From OCS116 sp051531935 (GTDB taxonomy: Bacteria > Pseudomonadota > Alphaproteobacteria > Rhizobiales > OSC116), in contig JAOPTR010000008.1 of NCBI GenBank assembly GCA_051531935.1, forward strand, positions 62,001 through 126,000: a stretch of 64,000 bases of DNA, written 5' to 3'. The notes beneath the pieces are model-generated. The model made no database searches, was not told the origin of the DNA, and was given only the letters and a program-made list of their open reading frames with translations. Below are positions 16,924-25,865 of this stretch, in pieces. The position numbers and the translations under genes were made by a program. Positions within the stretch are counted from its first letter, which is position 1; every line of letters begins with the position of its first letter.

Positions 16924-17958
16924 CTAGGTCCGATCAAAATTGCTAAGTTGAAACCCGTATTTATACGGGTCGTCATCATCAATATAGATTTCATTTTTGC
17001 CTGTTATTTCCGCCCATCCTTGTACCGATGGCATTATCGCCGCATGGTTACCAACTTTAGCGTTGGATTCATAACGGCCAATAAATTCACTACCAATTAT
17101 GCTTTCGTGAATAAAATTTTCGCCCAATTGTAATTTACCTTGCGCAGCCCATTGCGCCATACGTGCACTCGTGCCCGTGCCACATGGCGATCGGTCAATC
17201 GCATTGTCGCCATAGAAAACAGCATTACGCGCGGTGCTGTTTTTATTCAATATATCACCCGTCCACAATATGTGCGATATGCCGTTTATAGTCGCATCTT
17301 CGGGGTGGCTTACGGCTAATTTTTCATTCAATAAATTGCGTATAATTGGCGAAAAATGCAATATTTTACGGGCACCAATATCATCCAAACCCATATAATT
17401 TTTTTGCTTGTCCAAAATGGCGTAAAAATTCCCACCATAGCTAATGTCAAAGCTTAGCGTTCCAAGTTCAGGGCAATCAATAGATACATTTTCATGCGCT
17501 AAATATGATGCAACATTGTAAAGCCGCACCCATTCTACTTTTCCATCCACCTGCTTATAGTTTATTTTCACTAACCCCGCGGGTGTTTCAATCGTCAGCT
17601 TACCAATGCCATTTTCATCACATTGTTTCGAAGGTGAAATGAAACCAAATTCAATGCCCGCAGTGATCGTGCCAATGGTGCCATGCCCACACATTGGCAA
17701 ACACCCACTGGTTTCAATATACAACACACCAATATCAGCATCTGGGTGAAGAGATGGATATAAAATCGATCCCGACATCATGTCATGCCCGCGCGGTTCA
17801 AACATTAAACCAGTGCGAATCCAATCATGGTTATTCAGAAAATCTTGGCGTTTTTCGGCCATGGTTTCGCCACATAATTCTGGCCCACCATGCGTAACCA
17901 AACGCACAGGGTTACCACATGTGTGAGCGTCAATACATTTGAAAACATGCCTTGCCAT
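16924..17958 (-). CDS. 4-hydroxyproline 2-epimerase (proline racemase family)
   Basis: This 344-residue enzyme has both catalytic cysteines of the family: SGCLPMCGHGTIGT near residue 92 and DRSPCGTGTSARMA near residue 254. The pair Cys/Cys fits racemases and 4-hydroxyproline epimerases; a dehydratase would have Thr in place of the second Cys. Neighbours settle the role: a DapA-family enzyme begins 7 bases upstream and a D-amino-acid dehydrogenase gene is nearby, so it should convert trans-4-hydroxy-L-proline to the cis-D form. Proline racemase activity cannot be excluded. Confidence 0.87.
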   Translation of the reverse strand: MARHVFKCIDAHTCGNPVRLVTHGGPELCGETMAEKRQDFLNNHDWIRTGLMFEPRGHDMMSGSILYPSLHPDADIGVLYIETSGCLPMCGHGTIGTITAGIEFGFISPSKQCDENGIGKLTIETPAGLVKINYKQVDGKVEWVRLYNVASYLAHENVSIDCPELGTLSFDISYGGNFYAILDKQKNYMGLDDIGARKILHFSPIIRNLLNEKLAVSHPEDATINGISHILWTGDILNKNSTARNAVFYGDNAIDRSPCGTGTSARMAQWAAQGKLQLGENFIHESIIGSEFIGRYESNAKVGNHAAIMPSVQGWAEITGKNEIYIDDDDPYKYGFQLSNFDRT

Positions 17959-17965
17959 ATAAAAC

Positions 17966-18871
17966 CTATTTATATTTGCTCAAATCTGGGCGGGTTTTAA
18001 GCGCTGTTTCGGTAACGTCAATTACATGTTGGCGTTCAGCACCTTCTAGCAACAAACGCGGCGCACGCACCATTTCACTACCACGACCACAAATTTCTTC
18101 ACAAAGCTTAATGCACTGCACAAGTGTTGGGATTGTATCTAAATGCAATAAAGGCATAAACCATCGGTAAATTTCTAACGCTTCTTTATAGCGGCCTTGT
18201 TGTGCCAAATCCCAAATCGCCACGGATTCAGCAGGAAAAGCCGATGTAAGCCCCGAAATCCAACCTTTTGTGCCAAGCATCAAACATTCGAGTGCAATGT
18301 CATCAACACCACAGAAAATAGTGAACCTATCATCAAATTGGTTGTAAAGATCAGTGATCCGTCTTGTATCTTCGGTGCTTTCTTTAATGGCTTTGATATT
18401 TTTGACACTTGCCAATTCTTCAAGCATATCGGGCGTTACATCAATGCCATAGCTGACAGGGTTATTATAGATCATAATCGGCAAAGCAGTGCTATTGGCC
18501 ACACTCTTATAATGAGTAATCACCTCGCGTTTTGATGCTTTATACGACATTGCGGGCAGCACCATCAGTCCATCAATACCGATTTTCTCAGCATTTTGAG
18601 CAAATTCCATAGCCGATTTTGTTGTGAATTCCGAAACGCCACTATATAAAGGCACACGCCCTGCCACGACTTCTTGCGCGGCCGCCAAAACTTCGAGCTT
18701 TTCGTCCTTCAACAAAGAATTATTCTCGCCACATGTACCCATGATAATGAGGCCATGTACGCCATCTTTAATTAAATTATCAAAAGTCCGTTGCGTCGCC
18801 TCTATATTCAAGCTGCTGTCATCATTAAACTGGGTTGTTGCTGCTGGATATACGCCAAAAATTTCACTCAT
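17966..18871 (-). CDS. DapA-family enzyme, likely Pyr4H2C deaminase
   Basis: This 301-residue TIM-barrel protein belongs to the dihydrodipicolinate synthase family. It has GTCGENNSLLKDEK in the early substrate loop, the tyrosine of PIMIYNNPVSYG and a Schiff-base lysine in NIKAIKESTEDTRR. As DapF is elsewhere in the window and this gene neighbours the hydroxyproline epimerase, it more likely deaminates 1-pyrroline-4-hydroxy-2-carboxylate to 2-oxoglutarate semialdehyde than makes dihydrodipicolinate. That assignment is by context. It is the first gene of a two-gene minus-strand operon. Confidence 0.8.
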   Translation of the reverse strand: MSEIFGVYPAATTQFNDDSSLNIEATQRTFDNLIKDGVHGLIIMGTCGENNSLLKDEKLEVLAAAQEVVAGRVPLYSGVSEFTTKSAMEFAQNAEKIGIDGLMVLPAMSYKASKREVITHYKSVANSTALPIMIYNNPVSYGIDVTPDMLEELASVKNIKAIKESTEDTRRITDLYNQFDDRFTIFCGVDDIALECLMLGTKGWISGLTSAFPAESVAIWDLAQQGRYKEALEIYRWFMPLLHLDTIPTLVQCIKLCEEICGRGSEMVRAPRLLLEGAERQHVIDVTETALKTRPDLSKYK

Positions 18872-19051
18872 TCTTTTTCCTCAAATTTTTCTAAAAGCAT
18901 ATACCAGTTATATAATATCAACGAATAAAAATAATTCATACTTTCATATGTCCTAAATTATTTGGCGTAAAATGTCCGAAATGTGTCACAAGCTTGTATT
19001 TTATATCAATTCATATAAGCTATATTCACCTTATAACTTTAAGGAAAAAAC

Positions 19052-19612
19052 ATGACAAAAAATATTGAAACCGTACATTTTGCGATAGACGTTCAAAACA
19101 GCTTCCTACATATGCCCTATTGGACAACCGATGGATTTGAGACCTATAAGCACAATCAATTAGCGCTTATAGAGCTGTGCCAATCGGTTAACATACCCAC
19201 TTTACAGGTTTTTCATATTGGCAAACAAGGCCCGTTTAAAAAAGAAACTGGCCACACTATCCCTATGGATTTTATGCCAACCAACCTTGATGGTGTTTTT
19301 GAAAAGACAGTTCACAACGCCCTAACTGAAAGCGGTTTAGATGAATGGCTAAAGGCACATAATGTCCGCAATATCATTATATCTGGATTGCGCACTGAGC
19401 AATGTTGCGAAACCACCACACGTGTTGCATCCGACTTTGGTTATCATATAGACTTTGTGACCGAAGCCACTCACACTTTTGCAATGACGCACCCAACCAC
19501 TGGCAAAATTTATTCCGCCAGCGAAATTAAACAAAAAACTGAACTGGTATTAGCAGGTAGATTTGCCGAAATTCACACCGTTGATAGCCTACTTAAAAAA
19601 TACAAAGGTTAA
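19052..19612 (+). CDS. Isochorismatase-like cysteine hydrolase
   Basis: This 186-residue hydrolase has the family triad: aspartate in FAIDVQNSF, lysine in FEKTVHNAL and cysteine in SGLRTEQCCETTTRVAS. The nucleophile sits in a CC pair. Such enzymes hydrolyse amides such as nicotinamide or N-carbamoyl compounds, or cleave isochorismate; the substrate cannot be read from sequence. It is divergent from the hydroxyproline genes, and its stop lies 3 bases before a GlxA-type regulator, which probably controls it. Confidence 0.85.
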   Translation: MTKNIETVHFAIDVQNSFLHMPYWTTDGFETYKHNQLALIELCQSVNIPTLQVFHIGKQGPFKKETGHTIPMDFMPTNLDGVFEKTVHNALTESGLDEWLKAHNVRNIIISGLRTEQCCETTTRVASDFGYHIDFVTEATHTFAMTHPTTGKIYSASEIKQKTELVLAGRFAEIHTVDSLLKKYKG

Positions 19613-19615
19613 ACC

Positions 19616-20587
19616 ATGAGCAATACGCAGCACATATATTGTATCTTAGGTGCCGATATGCTCCTGCTAGATTTTGCAGGGCCAATAACGCCACTTTTAT
19701 TCGCAAAACAATATGGCATTGATATTGAATTTCACTTCATCTCGCCACAAGCATCGCTGCCGCTCATCCCTCCGCTTGACAATTCACCAACCATATCGGG
19801 CATCGAACCTATGCCCGATAAAATTAATCAAGATGACATCGTCATGCTGTTTGGCTCACATAGTACCGACATCACCATGGCAAGCCCTCTGACCCAAGAA
19901 ATTATCAATTGGCTGCGCGAGAAAACCCATAAAGACCAAACCCTTATTTCGGTTTGTATTGGAGCGCTCATCCTCGCCAAAGCGGGGTTGTTAAAGGGTA
20001 AATATTGCACAACTTTTTACACGCGGCTGGATGATTTGGCACGTTATAGCCCCTCGGCAAAGCCCTGCCCTAACCAAATTTTTGTGCATGATGGCAATGT
20101 TATCACCAGTGCAGGCATCACCACGGGCATTGATGCGGCGCTATATTTTGTCGAGCTTAAATGGGGGGCAAAATTAGCTTATATAATTGCCCGCGAAATG
20201 GTGGTTTATAACCGTCGCCAAGGCAGCGATGCACAATTAAGCCCCTATTTAACCCAACGCAATCATGTGAATGACAAAGTCCATAAAGCCCAAGATTTAA
20301 TATGCCACAACCCTCAAAAGAGTTGGACAGCCGATAATATAGCGCAGGAATTGAATATGTCGGCGCGGCATTTTGTCAGAAAATTTACCGAGATTACCAA
20401 TACAAGTTTGGCAAAATATATCCAACAAATTCGCCTTGCCTATGCTCAACAGCTTATGCAAAACAAAGCCAAAAGTTTGGAGTTAATTGCCGAGGAAAGT
20501 GGCATTGGCACCACAAGGTCATTAAGGCGTATTTGGCAGGAACGCTTTAACCAATCGCCCCATACATGGCGGCGCGAAAATTGTTAA
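19616..20587 (+). CDS. GlxA-type AraC regulator with DJ-1/PfpI domain
   Basis: This 323-residue regulator has an N-terminal DJ-1/PfpI-like domain (residues about 1-190) with the nucleophile-elbow cysteine in SVCIGALILAKAG. A C-terminal AraC double helix-turn-helix follows (NIAQELNMSARHFVRKF, then IRLAYAQQLM and GIGTTRSLRRIWQERF). GlxA-type regulators often act on amino-acid or amide breakdown genes. It follows the cysteine hydrolase in one transcript and may sense a small nitrogen compound. The hydroxyproline genes on the other side are possible targets, by position only. Confidence 0.88.
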   Translation: MSNTQHIYCILGADMLLLDFAGPITPLLFAKQYGIDIEFHFISPQASLPLIPPLDNSPTISGIEPMPDKINQDDIVMLFGSHSTDITMASPLTQEIINWLREKTHKDQTLISVCIGALILAKAGLLKGKYCTTFYTRLDDLARYSPSAKPCPNQIFVHDGNVITSAGITTGIDAALYFVELKWGAKLAYIIAREMVVYNRRQGSDAQLSPYLTQRNHVNDKVHKAQDLICHNPQKSWTADNIAQELNMSARHFVRKFTEITNTSLAKYIQQIRLAYAQQLMQNKAKSLELIAEESGIGTTRSLRRIWQERFNQSPHTWRRENC

Positions 20588-20600
20588 TATCGCCCCAAAA

Positions 20601-20635
20601 TAAAAAGGCCTGCGCTCGCAAAAGCACAGGCCTCC
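20601..20635 (-). terminator. Intrinsic terminator of thiB
   Basis: AGGCCTG (20606-20612) pairs with CAGGCCT (20627-20633). Read on the minus strand it is followed by a run of T with one break (complement of TAAAAA and CCAAAATA), so it terminates thiB, whose stop is at 20652. It may also stop transcripts of the convergent regulator gene. Confidence 0.85.
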
Positions 20636-20651
20636 CCCTCTTATCGCTCAC

Positions 20652-21665
20652 TTACTTAAGCGCATTCTGCCATTCAGAAATCCAAGCTTTGCGGTTAGCT
20701 TCAACTTCAACAGGATCAATTAACAAAGTTTTAGCTGGTTTCACCAAACTGTCATAACTCGCGGGCACACCATCGGTATTTGCACCTAAACGGTACATCC
20801 ACTGGCCTTGCGGAATAAAGCTTTGAAACTCATCACTTGTGATATAATTCAAGAACATATCGGCAAGCTCTGGCTGTGGTGCAGCTTTTAATTTAGCTGC
20901 CACTTCAATTTGCATATAATGGCCTTCGGCAAAATCGGCACCGTTATACTTTTCATCCTTTTCTACCGTAATGTGGTAGGCAGGTGATGTTGTATAAGAA
21001 AGCACCATATCGGCTTCGCCACCTTGGAAAATTGTGTAATAAGCTTCTGACCAGCCTTTAGTTACAGTCACAATTTTAGGAGCTAATTTGGCCCATTGTT
21101 CTGCAGCTTTATCGCCATAGATATCTTTCATCCATAGCATTAAGCCAAGTCCAGGGGTCGATGTGCGTGGGTCTTGAATCACAATTTTCAGACTATCGGG
21201 TGCATCAATAAGTTCTTGCATAGATTTTGGCGGGTTTTTAACCACTTCACTATTATAGACAAAACTAAAATAGCCATAATCAAACGGTACAAATTGGCTA
21301 TGCGTCCAGCCATTTGGCACAGGTATGCCACTTACATCTACACTATGTTCCGCAAAAAGCCCTGTTGCAACAGCGGCCTCTGTCATATTCGTATCAAGGC
21401 CAATAACCACATCGGCTTCACTTTTAGCGCCTTCCAAGCGAATGCGGTTCAGCACCGATACACCATCGTCTAAACTCGTGAACTTCAACTCACAATCACA
21501 AATGGCTTCAAAGCCTGTCTTAACTTTTGGCCCAACACCCCAATCGGCACTGAATGACGAATAGGTATAAACATTTAAAGTTGCGGCCTGCACAAGTGAT
21601 TGCCCTAGCAATAAACTTGTTGCGATGGCTGTTGTGGCAATTATTTTAGATAATTTTATTTGCAT
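20652..21665 (-). CDS. thiB: Thiamine ABC transporter substrate-binding protein ThiB
   Basis: This 337-residue periplasmic binding protein has a signal peptide (ATTAIATSLLLGQSLVQAA). The mature part starts LNVYTYSSFSADWGVGPKVK, as in ThiB, with GLDTNMTEAA and FDYGYFSFVYNSE further on. It captures thiamine or its phosphates. A TPP riboswitch in the leader supports the role strongly. Its partners thiP and thiQ are at 1594-3934, so the transporter is split in the genome and thiB stands alone here. The ribosome site AGGGAG is 6 bases upstream and lies inside a hairpin. Confidence 0.92.
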   Translation of the reverse strand: MQIKLSKIIATTAIATSLLLGQSLVQAATLNVYTYSSFSADWGVGPKVKTGFEAICDCELKFTSLDDGVSVLNRIRLEGAKSEADVVIGLDTNMTEAAVATGLFAEHSVDVSGIPVPNGWTHSQFVPFDYGYFSFVYNSEVVKNPPKSMQELIDAPDSLKIVIQDPRTSTPGLGLMLWMKDIYGDKAAEQWAKLAPKIVTVTKGWSEAYYTIFQGGEADMVLSYTTSPAYHITVEKDEKYNGADFAEGHYMQIEVAAKLKAAPQPELADMFLNYITSDEFQSFIPQGQWMYRLGANTDGVPASYDSLVKPAKTLLIDPVEVEANRKAWISEWQNALK

Positions 21666-21669
21666 TTTA

Positions 21670-21706
21670 GCTCCCTAAATTGCGTTATTTCAACGCGCTA
21701 GGGCAG
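21670..21706 (-). promoter_or_regulatory. Hairpin masking the thiB ribosome site
   Basis: Read on the plus strand, GCTCCCTA (21670-21677) pairs with TAGGGCAGC (21698-21706, one bulged C), and inside it GCGTT pairs with AACGC. On the minus strand the paired bases include AGGGAG, the ribosome-binding site of thiB. This suggests that the riboswitch acts on translation initiation. The alternative fold freeing the site is not resolved by eye. Confidence 0.6.
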
Positions 21707-21741
21707 CGAGTGGGGCAGAAAAGCAATACACTCTTCCGTCG

Positions 21742-21838
21742 AATCCCATCCCTCCGCCAATATTAACTGGATCAGGTTCAACGGGTCACTTTTACAAGCA
21801 TCTCAGCGCCATTCAATTGAATTTTGCACCCCGTGAGA
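21742..21838 (-). promoter_or_regulatory. TPP riboswitch (THI box) upstream of thiB
   Basis: On the minus strand the aptamer shows all the conserved blocks: ACGGGGTGC at the P1/P2 side, GCTGAGAT (the CUGAGA pyrimidine-sensing motif), ACCCGTTGAACCTGATC and CAGTTAATATTGGCGGAGGGA-like pairing (with CTGATC, TTAAT and GGAGGGA visible). These bind thiamine pyrophosphate and reduce thiB expression when it is plentiful. It ends about 76 bases before the thiB ATG. Confidence 0.95.
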
Positions 21839-21861
21839 TCATTCACAAATATATATACTTT

Positions 21862-23100
21862 TTAAAATCTATCAACCCGAAACAAGTTCAAATCAACATC
21901 TGTTTTGCCATCGACAATTAAATTGCAAATATGCTTGGCAGTAACCGCCGCCATAGTCATGCCCAAATGCCCATGCCCAAAGGCAAAGTTAACCCGCTCA
22001 TCACGTGGGTGACGGCCAATTACAGGCATATCATCAGCCATTGAAGGCCGACAACCCATCCACCTCACACCACGATCATCGGGGATAGATGGAAATAATT
22101 CCTGTGCCAAGCCCAGCATTTTGTCGATACGTCCGTATTCTGGTTTGGCATCAAGGCCAGCAAATTCAACACCGCCACCAACGCGCAAGCCTTCGGTTTG
22201 GGAGCTAATAGCAATTTGGGCGTCTGTGGCAATAATTGCGCAGTCATTTTCAAACGGTGGGTTTTCAATCATCACATTATACCCGCGCTCTGTGTCTAGT
22301 GGCACGTTAAAGCCGAGTTGTTTAACCAGTTTGCGCGAATACGCACCCGCTGCAATCACAATTTCATCGGCTTCTATGGCCGTACCATCTGCCAGATCAA
22401 CAAATATAGTTTCTGCATTTCGCCGAATATGTGTCACCTCACCAGTAGTGAAATCAACCCCCGCTGCTTTGGCTTTATCTCGCAAATAAGACGTCAGCCC
22501 TTTTGGAGATTTTAAGACAGCGCTGTCTTTTTCGAACACCGATTTGTAAACACCTCGTTCTAAACCGTTTACACGTTTGTAAGTATCGGTTGCCGATAGA
22601 GTTTCCATTCCATACCCATAGCTTTCTTTTAGGCTATGAATGCCCTCATCACGCTTAAAGCTAGCCTCTTTTTGATAAAGATAATAGGTACCAGTTTCCG
22701 ATATGAATCTCGCTCTATCCGCCTCATCAATTTGGTCATAATGGTCGGCCAATGCCGTCTCCATAAGGCTTAAGCGGGCTTTAATAATGCCTTCTCTACG
22801 GCTTGGCAAGGCAGCTTTAACAAATTCATAAAACCAGGGCACCATTTTTAAAGCATAACTAGGGCGCAGTGCAATCATAGCTTTTGGGTCTAACAACCAA
22901 AAAGGGATTCTCAACAAATCCTTAGCGCTTAACATCGGGAAAATATCACAATAAGCAATGATACCTGCATTATTACTCGATGCAGCCAAATCATCAAATG
23001 CTTTGTCAATTAGGACAACATCTTGCCCCTTTTGTGCCAAGCGCAAAGCGGTCGAAGTGCCAATAAGGCCGCCACCGATAACAACTATTTTTTTGGACAT
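21862..23100 (-). CDS. FAD-dependent D-amino-acid (D-hydroxyproline) dehydrogenase, DadA-like
   Basis: This 412-residue flavoprotein starts with a dinucleotide-binding motif (VVIGGGLIGTSTALRLAQKG). The DadA-like blocks EIVIAAGAYSRKLVKQLG, TERGYNVMI and GCRPSMADDMPVIG, and the closing FAFGHGHLGMTMAA, are visible. By context with the epimerase and DapA-family genes it should oxidise cis-4-hydroxy-D-proline to pyrroline-4-hydroxy-2-carboxylate, passing electrons to the respiratory chain. General D-amino-acid activity is an alternative. A GGAG site precedes the ATG. It is the third gene of an MFS-amidotransferase-dehydrogenase run. Confidence 0.85.
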   Translation of the reverse strand: MSKKIVVIGGGLIGTSTALRLAQKGQDVVLIDKAFDDLAASSNNAGIIAYCDIFPMLSAKDLLRIPFWLLDPKAMIALRPSYALKMVPWFYEFVKAALPSRREGIIKARLSLMETALADHYDQIDEADRARFISETGTYYLYQKEASFKRDEGIHSLKESYGYGMETLSATDTYKRVNGLERGVYKSVFEKDSAVLKSPKGLTSYLRDKAKAAGVDFTTGEVTHIRRNAETIFVDLADGTAIEADEIVIAAGAYSRKLVKQLGFNVPLDTERGYNVMIENPPFENDCAIIATDAQIAISSQTEGLRVGGGVEFAGLDAKPEYGRIDKMLGLAQELFPSIPDDRGVRWMGCRPSMADDMPVIGRHPRDERVNFAFGHGHLGMTMAAVTAKHICNLIVDGKTDVDLNLFRVDRF

Positions 23101-23109
23101 TATTTTCTC

Positions 23110-23871
23110 CTAAACAGACTGTTCTGTCATAAAATTAAGCATGAATTTGGCGATCGGCAAGCGTGTGCTGTTTTTACCGTCCTCAGCACTAGCCATAGCC
23201 TCGTCTTTAATTTGTTGGCTCACCCAATCTTGACCCAAATCCCATTTATATTCAATTAAGTCTCTAATGAATTGATTGTCAAACTCTGGATGCCCTTGAT
23301 AGGTTAAAACACCCTCAGGATAATAAAGCCCTGCAAACTCACAAAAATCAGATGAAGCGATAATTTCGGCCGTTGTTGGTAACTCAACCACCTGATCACC
23401 ATGCATTACATTCACCGTAAAAGTGGTTTGCAACGCCAATGCGCCATCTTTTGCCAAATGCGAAAGTTCAGTTGGGATGACCATTTTATACTCGTGCATG
23501 CCAATGCCAAAGCCCTGTTTAACTTTAGTCACTTTGCCACCCAAGGCATGGGCGATAATCTGATGCCCAAAGCAAACCCCAGTCAATCGTTTCTTTGCCG
23601 AAACTATATCTCGAATAAAATCAGCAAGCCTCGCCATCCACGGCAACTCATCATACACACCATGCTTGCTACCAGTGACCAAATAAGCATCACATTCATC
23701 GGCAGATGCAGGAAACTCATCCCGCAAAACATAGTATATTTTCCATTCTATTTTTGGCGAAGTGGCATCAATCAATGGATCGAATAAATCAATAAACTGC
23801 TGTTCATGAAGGCCGTATTTATTGGCCATGCTGCCTGCGCTCTCGCCTGCCATTAAAAGTCCAATTTTCAT
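23110..23871 (-). CDS. Class I glutamine amidotransferase-like protein
   Basis: This 253-residue protein has a stand-alone class I GATase fold. The nucleophile cysteine lies in RLTGVCFGHQIIAHALGG and the catalytic His-x-Glu in LTYQGHPEFDNQF. Relatives are often annotated as GMP-synthase-like amidotransferases; some hydrolyse gamma-glutamyl amides. No synthase domain is attached, so the acceptor reaction is unknown. Its ATG overlaps the MFS gene stop (ATGA), and the dehydrogenase gene starts 9 bases after it, so the three are one operon. Confidence 0.85.
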   Translation of the reverse strand: MKIGLLMAGESAGSMANKYGLHEQQFIDLFDPLIDATSPKIEWKIYYVLRDEFPASADECDAYLVTGSKHGVYDELPWMARLADFIRDIVSAKKRLTGVCFGHQIIAHALGGKVTKVKQGFGIGMHEYKMVIPTELSHLAKDGALALQTTFTVNVMHGDQVVELPTTAEIIASSDFCEFAGLYYPEGVLTYQGHPEFDNQFIRDLIEYKWDLGQDWVSQQIKDEAMASAEDGKNSTRLPIAKFMLNFMTEQSV

Positions 23872-25109
23872 GATGCATCACTCCCATTTTCAACAATGCT
23901 AAAACTCACCTTTTTTGTGGCGAGAATGAACAGTAAAAAGCCAATAAAGGCCAGAACACCTGCGGCCACAAATGGCGCACCAGGCATATAAATATAAGCC
24001 TCGTCACTGGTGAAATAACCAAATATTTGTGTCATCATCAACGGCGAAATAAATGCCACGATACTCGACATACTGGTAAGCGCTCCAGACAACTCACCCT
24101 GAGCATCTTCTGGTACCTGATAAGATAATACAGTGCGCATCACCACGCCTGCAAACCCGCCCAAAGCCATAAGCGGCATAAACGCATATAATACCCAACC
24201 AGTTGAAACCATACTCACAATAAAGAATGTCAGTATTGTCGCGACAAAGCCAATATAGGCGGTTTTCATATTACCTAGTTTTTGAATAGATATGCCAATT
24301 AGCCCACCCTGTGCAAGCGCCATCAACACCCCAAAGAATGTGAGAGAATAACCAACTTCTTGGATCGACCAATCAAACCTTTCAATGGTAAAAAATGTCC
24401 ATATAGACGGGTAAGCTTGCCCTGCCATTTCCAGACAAAACATAACGGACATAAGCCCCAATACCCATTTATATTTACTCATTTGAATCAGCGTACCAAC
24501 GGGGTTAGCGCGCTTCCAATTAAATTCACGACGTTTATCTTTGCTCAAACTTTCTGGTAAAATAAAATAGCCTATAATGGCTGCAGCGCCCATTACAGCG
24601 GCCGCCACCCAAAATGGCAAGCGCACATCAATTTGCCCCAAAACACCACCCAAAGCAGGGCCTAAAATAAAGCCAACCCCAATGGCAGCACCTAGCATGC
24701 CAAAATATTTACCTCTATTTTCTTTGCTGCTAATGTCTGTCACATAGGCATGTGCAGGGGTAATGCTACTGCCAGCAATGCCGCCAATTATCCGCCCGAT
24801 GGTCAGCCAATAAATATTAGGTGCGTTTGCCAATAATATATAGTCGAGCATAAAAATAAATAATGCGATGAGAATAACAGGTCTACGGCCAAATTTATCC
24901 GACAATGCGCCCGTAATTGGCGCAAATATAAATTGCATAAACGCGTATATAAATACCAAATAGCCGCCAATAATGGCAGCTTCGCTTAACGAAACACCCG
25001 CTAACTCCATCAACAATTTTGGATAAATAGGAATAATAATGCCAAGGCTTATCACCTCTAGCAGCACAACAAAAAGGATAAAATATAAATGTCTACGCTG
25101 TTCCGTCAT
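23868..25109 (-). CDS. MFS transporter, Tet/TCR-like
   Basis: This 413-residue transporter has 12 predicted helices. The A-loop motif SDKFGRRPVILIAL follows helix 2, and the antiporter motif C region (GAAIGVGFILGPALGGVLG) lies in helix 5, both typical of TetA-like drug:proton antiporters. Its operon partners (GATase-like protein and D-amino-acid dehydrogenase) suggest that the substrate could be an amino-acid-related compound rather than a drug, but this is only an inference. It is the first gene of its operon. Confidence 0.87.
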   Translation of the reverse strand: MTEQRRHLYFILFVVLLEVISLGIIIPIYPKLLMELAGVSLSEAAIIGGYLVFIYAFMQFIFAPITGALSDKFGRRPVILIALFIFMLDYILLANAPNIYWLTIGRIIGGIAGSSITPAHAYVTDISSKENRGKYFGMLGAAIGVGFILGPALGGVLGQIDVRLPFWVAAAVMGAAAIIGYFILPESLSKDKRREFNWKRANPVGTLIQMSKYKWVLGLMSVMFCLEMAGQAYPSIWTFFTIERFDWSIQEVGYSLTFFGVLMALAQGGLIGISIQKLGNMKTAYIGFVATILTFFIVSMVSTGWVLYAFMPLMALGGFAGVVMRTVLSYQVPEDAQGELSGALTSMSSIVAFISPLMMTQIFGYFTSDEAYIYMPGAPFVAAGVLAFIGFLLFILATKKVSFSIVENGSDAS

Positions 25110-25215
25110 ATCATCATCACTATAATTTAATAAAATCTCAATGTTGAGAATATAGGTCTTATAAATAGAAACACAAATTAGATTTTAATATGAACACAGG
25201 TTTTACAAAAAAAAC

Positions 25216-25476
25216 ATGTCAAATTGGAAAGTTTATATAATACAATGTGCTGATAACACCCTTTACACGGGCATTAGCAACAATGTCGACAAGCGTATGG
25301 AGGTTCATAACGCAGGCAAAGGTGCCAAATATACCCGCGTGCGCTTACCCGTAAAGTTGGTCTATCAAGAAAATGCAGAAGACCGCAGCACAGCCTCAAA
25401 GCGCGAGGCAAAAATTAAAAAACTATCTCGCGCCCAAAAGCTAAAGCTTATAGAGCTTTACCATCATACTGGGTGA
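25216..25476 (+). CDS. GIY-YIG endonuclease domain protein (YhbQ-like)
   Basis: This 86-residue single-domain protein starts WKVYIIQCADNTLYTGISNN, where the VYIIQ and YTGI blocks are the GIY-YIG core. Conserved arginine (KRMEVHNAGKGAKYTR) and glutamate (KREAKIKKLSR) follow. It fits the UPF0213/YhbQ group, which is linked to DNA repair but not well defined. Its last 29 bases overlap tail-to-tail with the GFA-family gene on the other strand. Confidence 0.9.
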   Translation: MSNWKVYIIQCADNTLYTGISNNVDKRMEVHNAGKGAKYTRVRLPVKLVYQENAEDRSTASKREAKIKKLSRAQKLKLIELYHHTG

Positions 25477-25795
25477 TGTCGAGTTTCGATAAATCTAAAT
25501 TGGCAAATGTACGAATGTTAACACCTGCTTTTTCGACCCCTTTGTCATCTCCATGAGTGAACATAGCGGTACTGCAAGTCTTACATGAGCGATGGTTTAG
25601 GTGCTTTTTACCAAATTTATATTCTGTCAAATGCGCTTCACCACATTCAAATTTCAAGGCTTCCATATCGACAAACCATAATATATGCGCCCTACGGCTG
25701 CATATAGAACAGTTACATTCAACCAAATAATCAAACTCACCTTCAACTTGATATTTCACCGCGCCGCAATGGCAAGAAGCATTATATACTGTCAT
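25448..25795 (-). CDS. GFA family zinc-binding protein
   Basis: This 115-residue protein has the GFA (CENP-V/GFA) zinc motifs: ASCHCGAVKY, NCSICSRRAH and RSCKTCSTAMF, with the expected cysteine spacing. Proteins of this fold include the glutathione-dependent formaldehyde-activating enzymes, but most have unknown substrates. I prefer the ATG at 25795 (MTVYNASCHC), since the family starts here; another ATG at 25819 would add eight residues. Its 3' end overlaps that of the GIY-YIG gene. A second, broken GFA gene lies at 48721. Confidence 0.85.
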   Translation of the reverse strand: MTVYNASCHCGAVKYQVEGEFDYLVECNCSICSRRAHILWFVDMEALKFECGEAHLTEYKFGKKHLNHRSCKTCSTAMFTHGDDKGVEKAGVNIRTFANLDLSKLDITQYDGKAL

Positions 25796-25865
25796 ATTAT
25801 TTCCCATCTGTTTACGCATAGTCTATCATAGTCAAAATTTTAATATTGTAGAAACCCGACATTAT

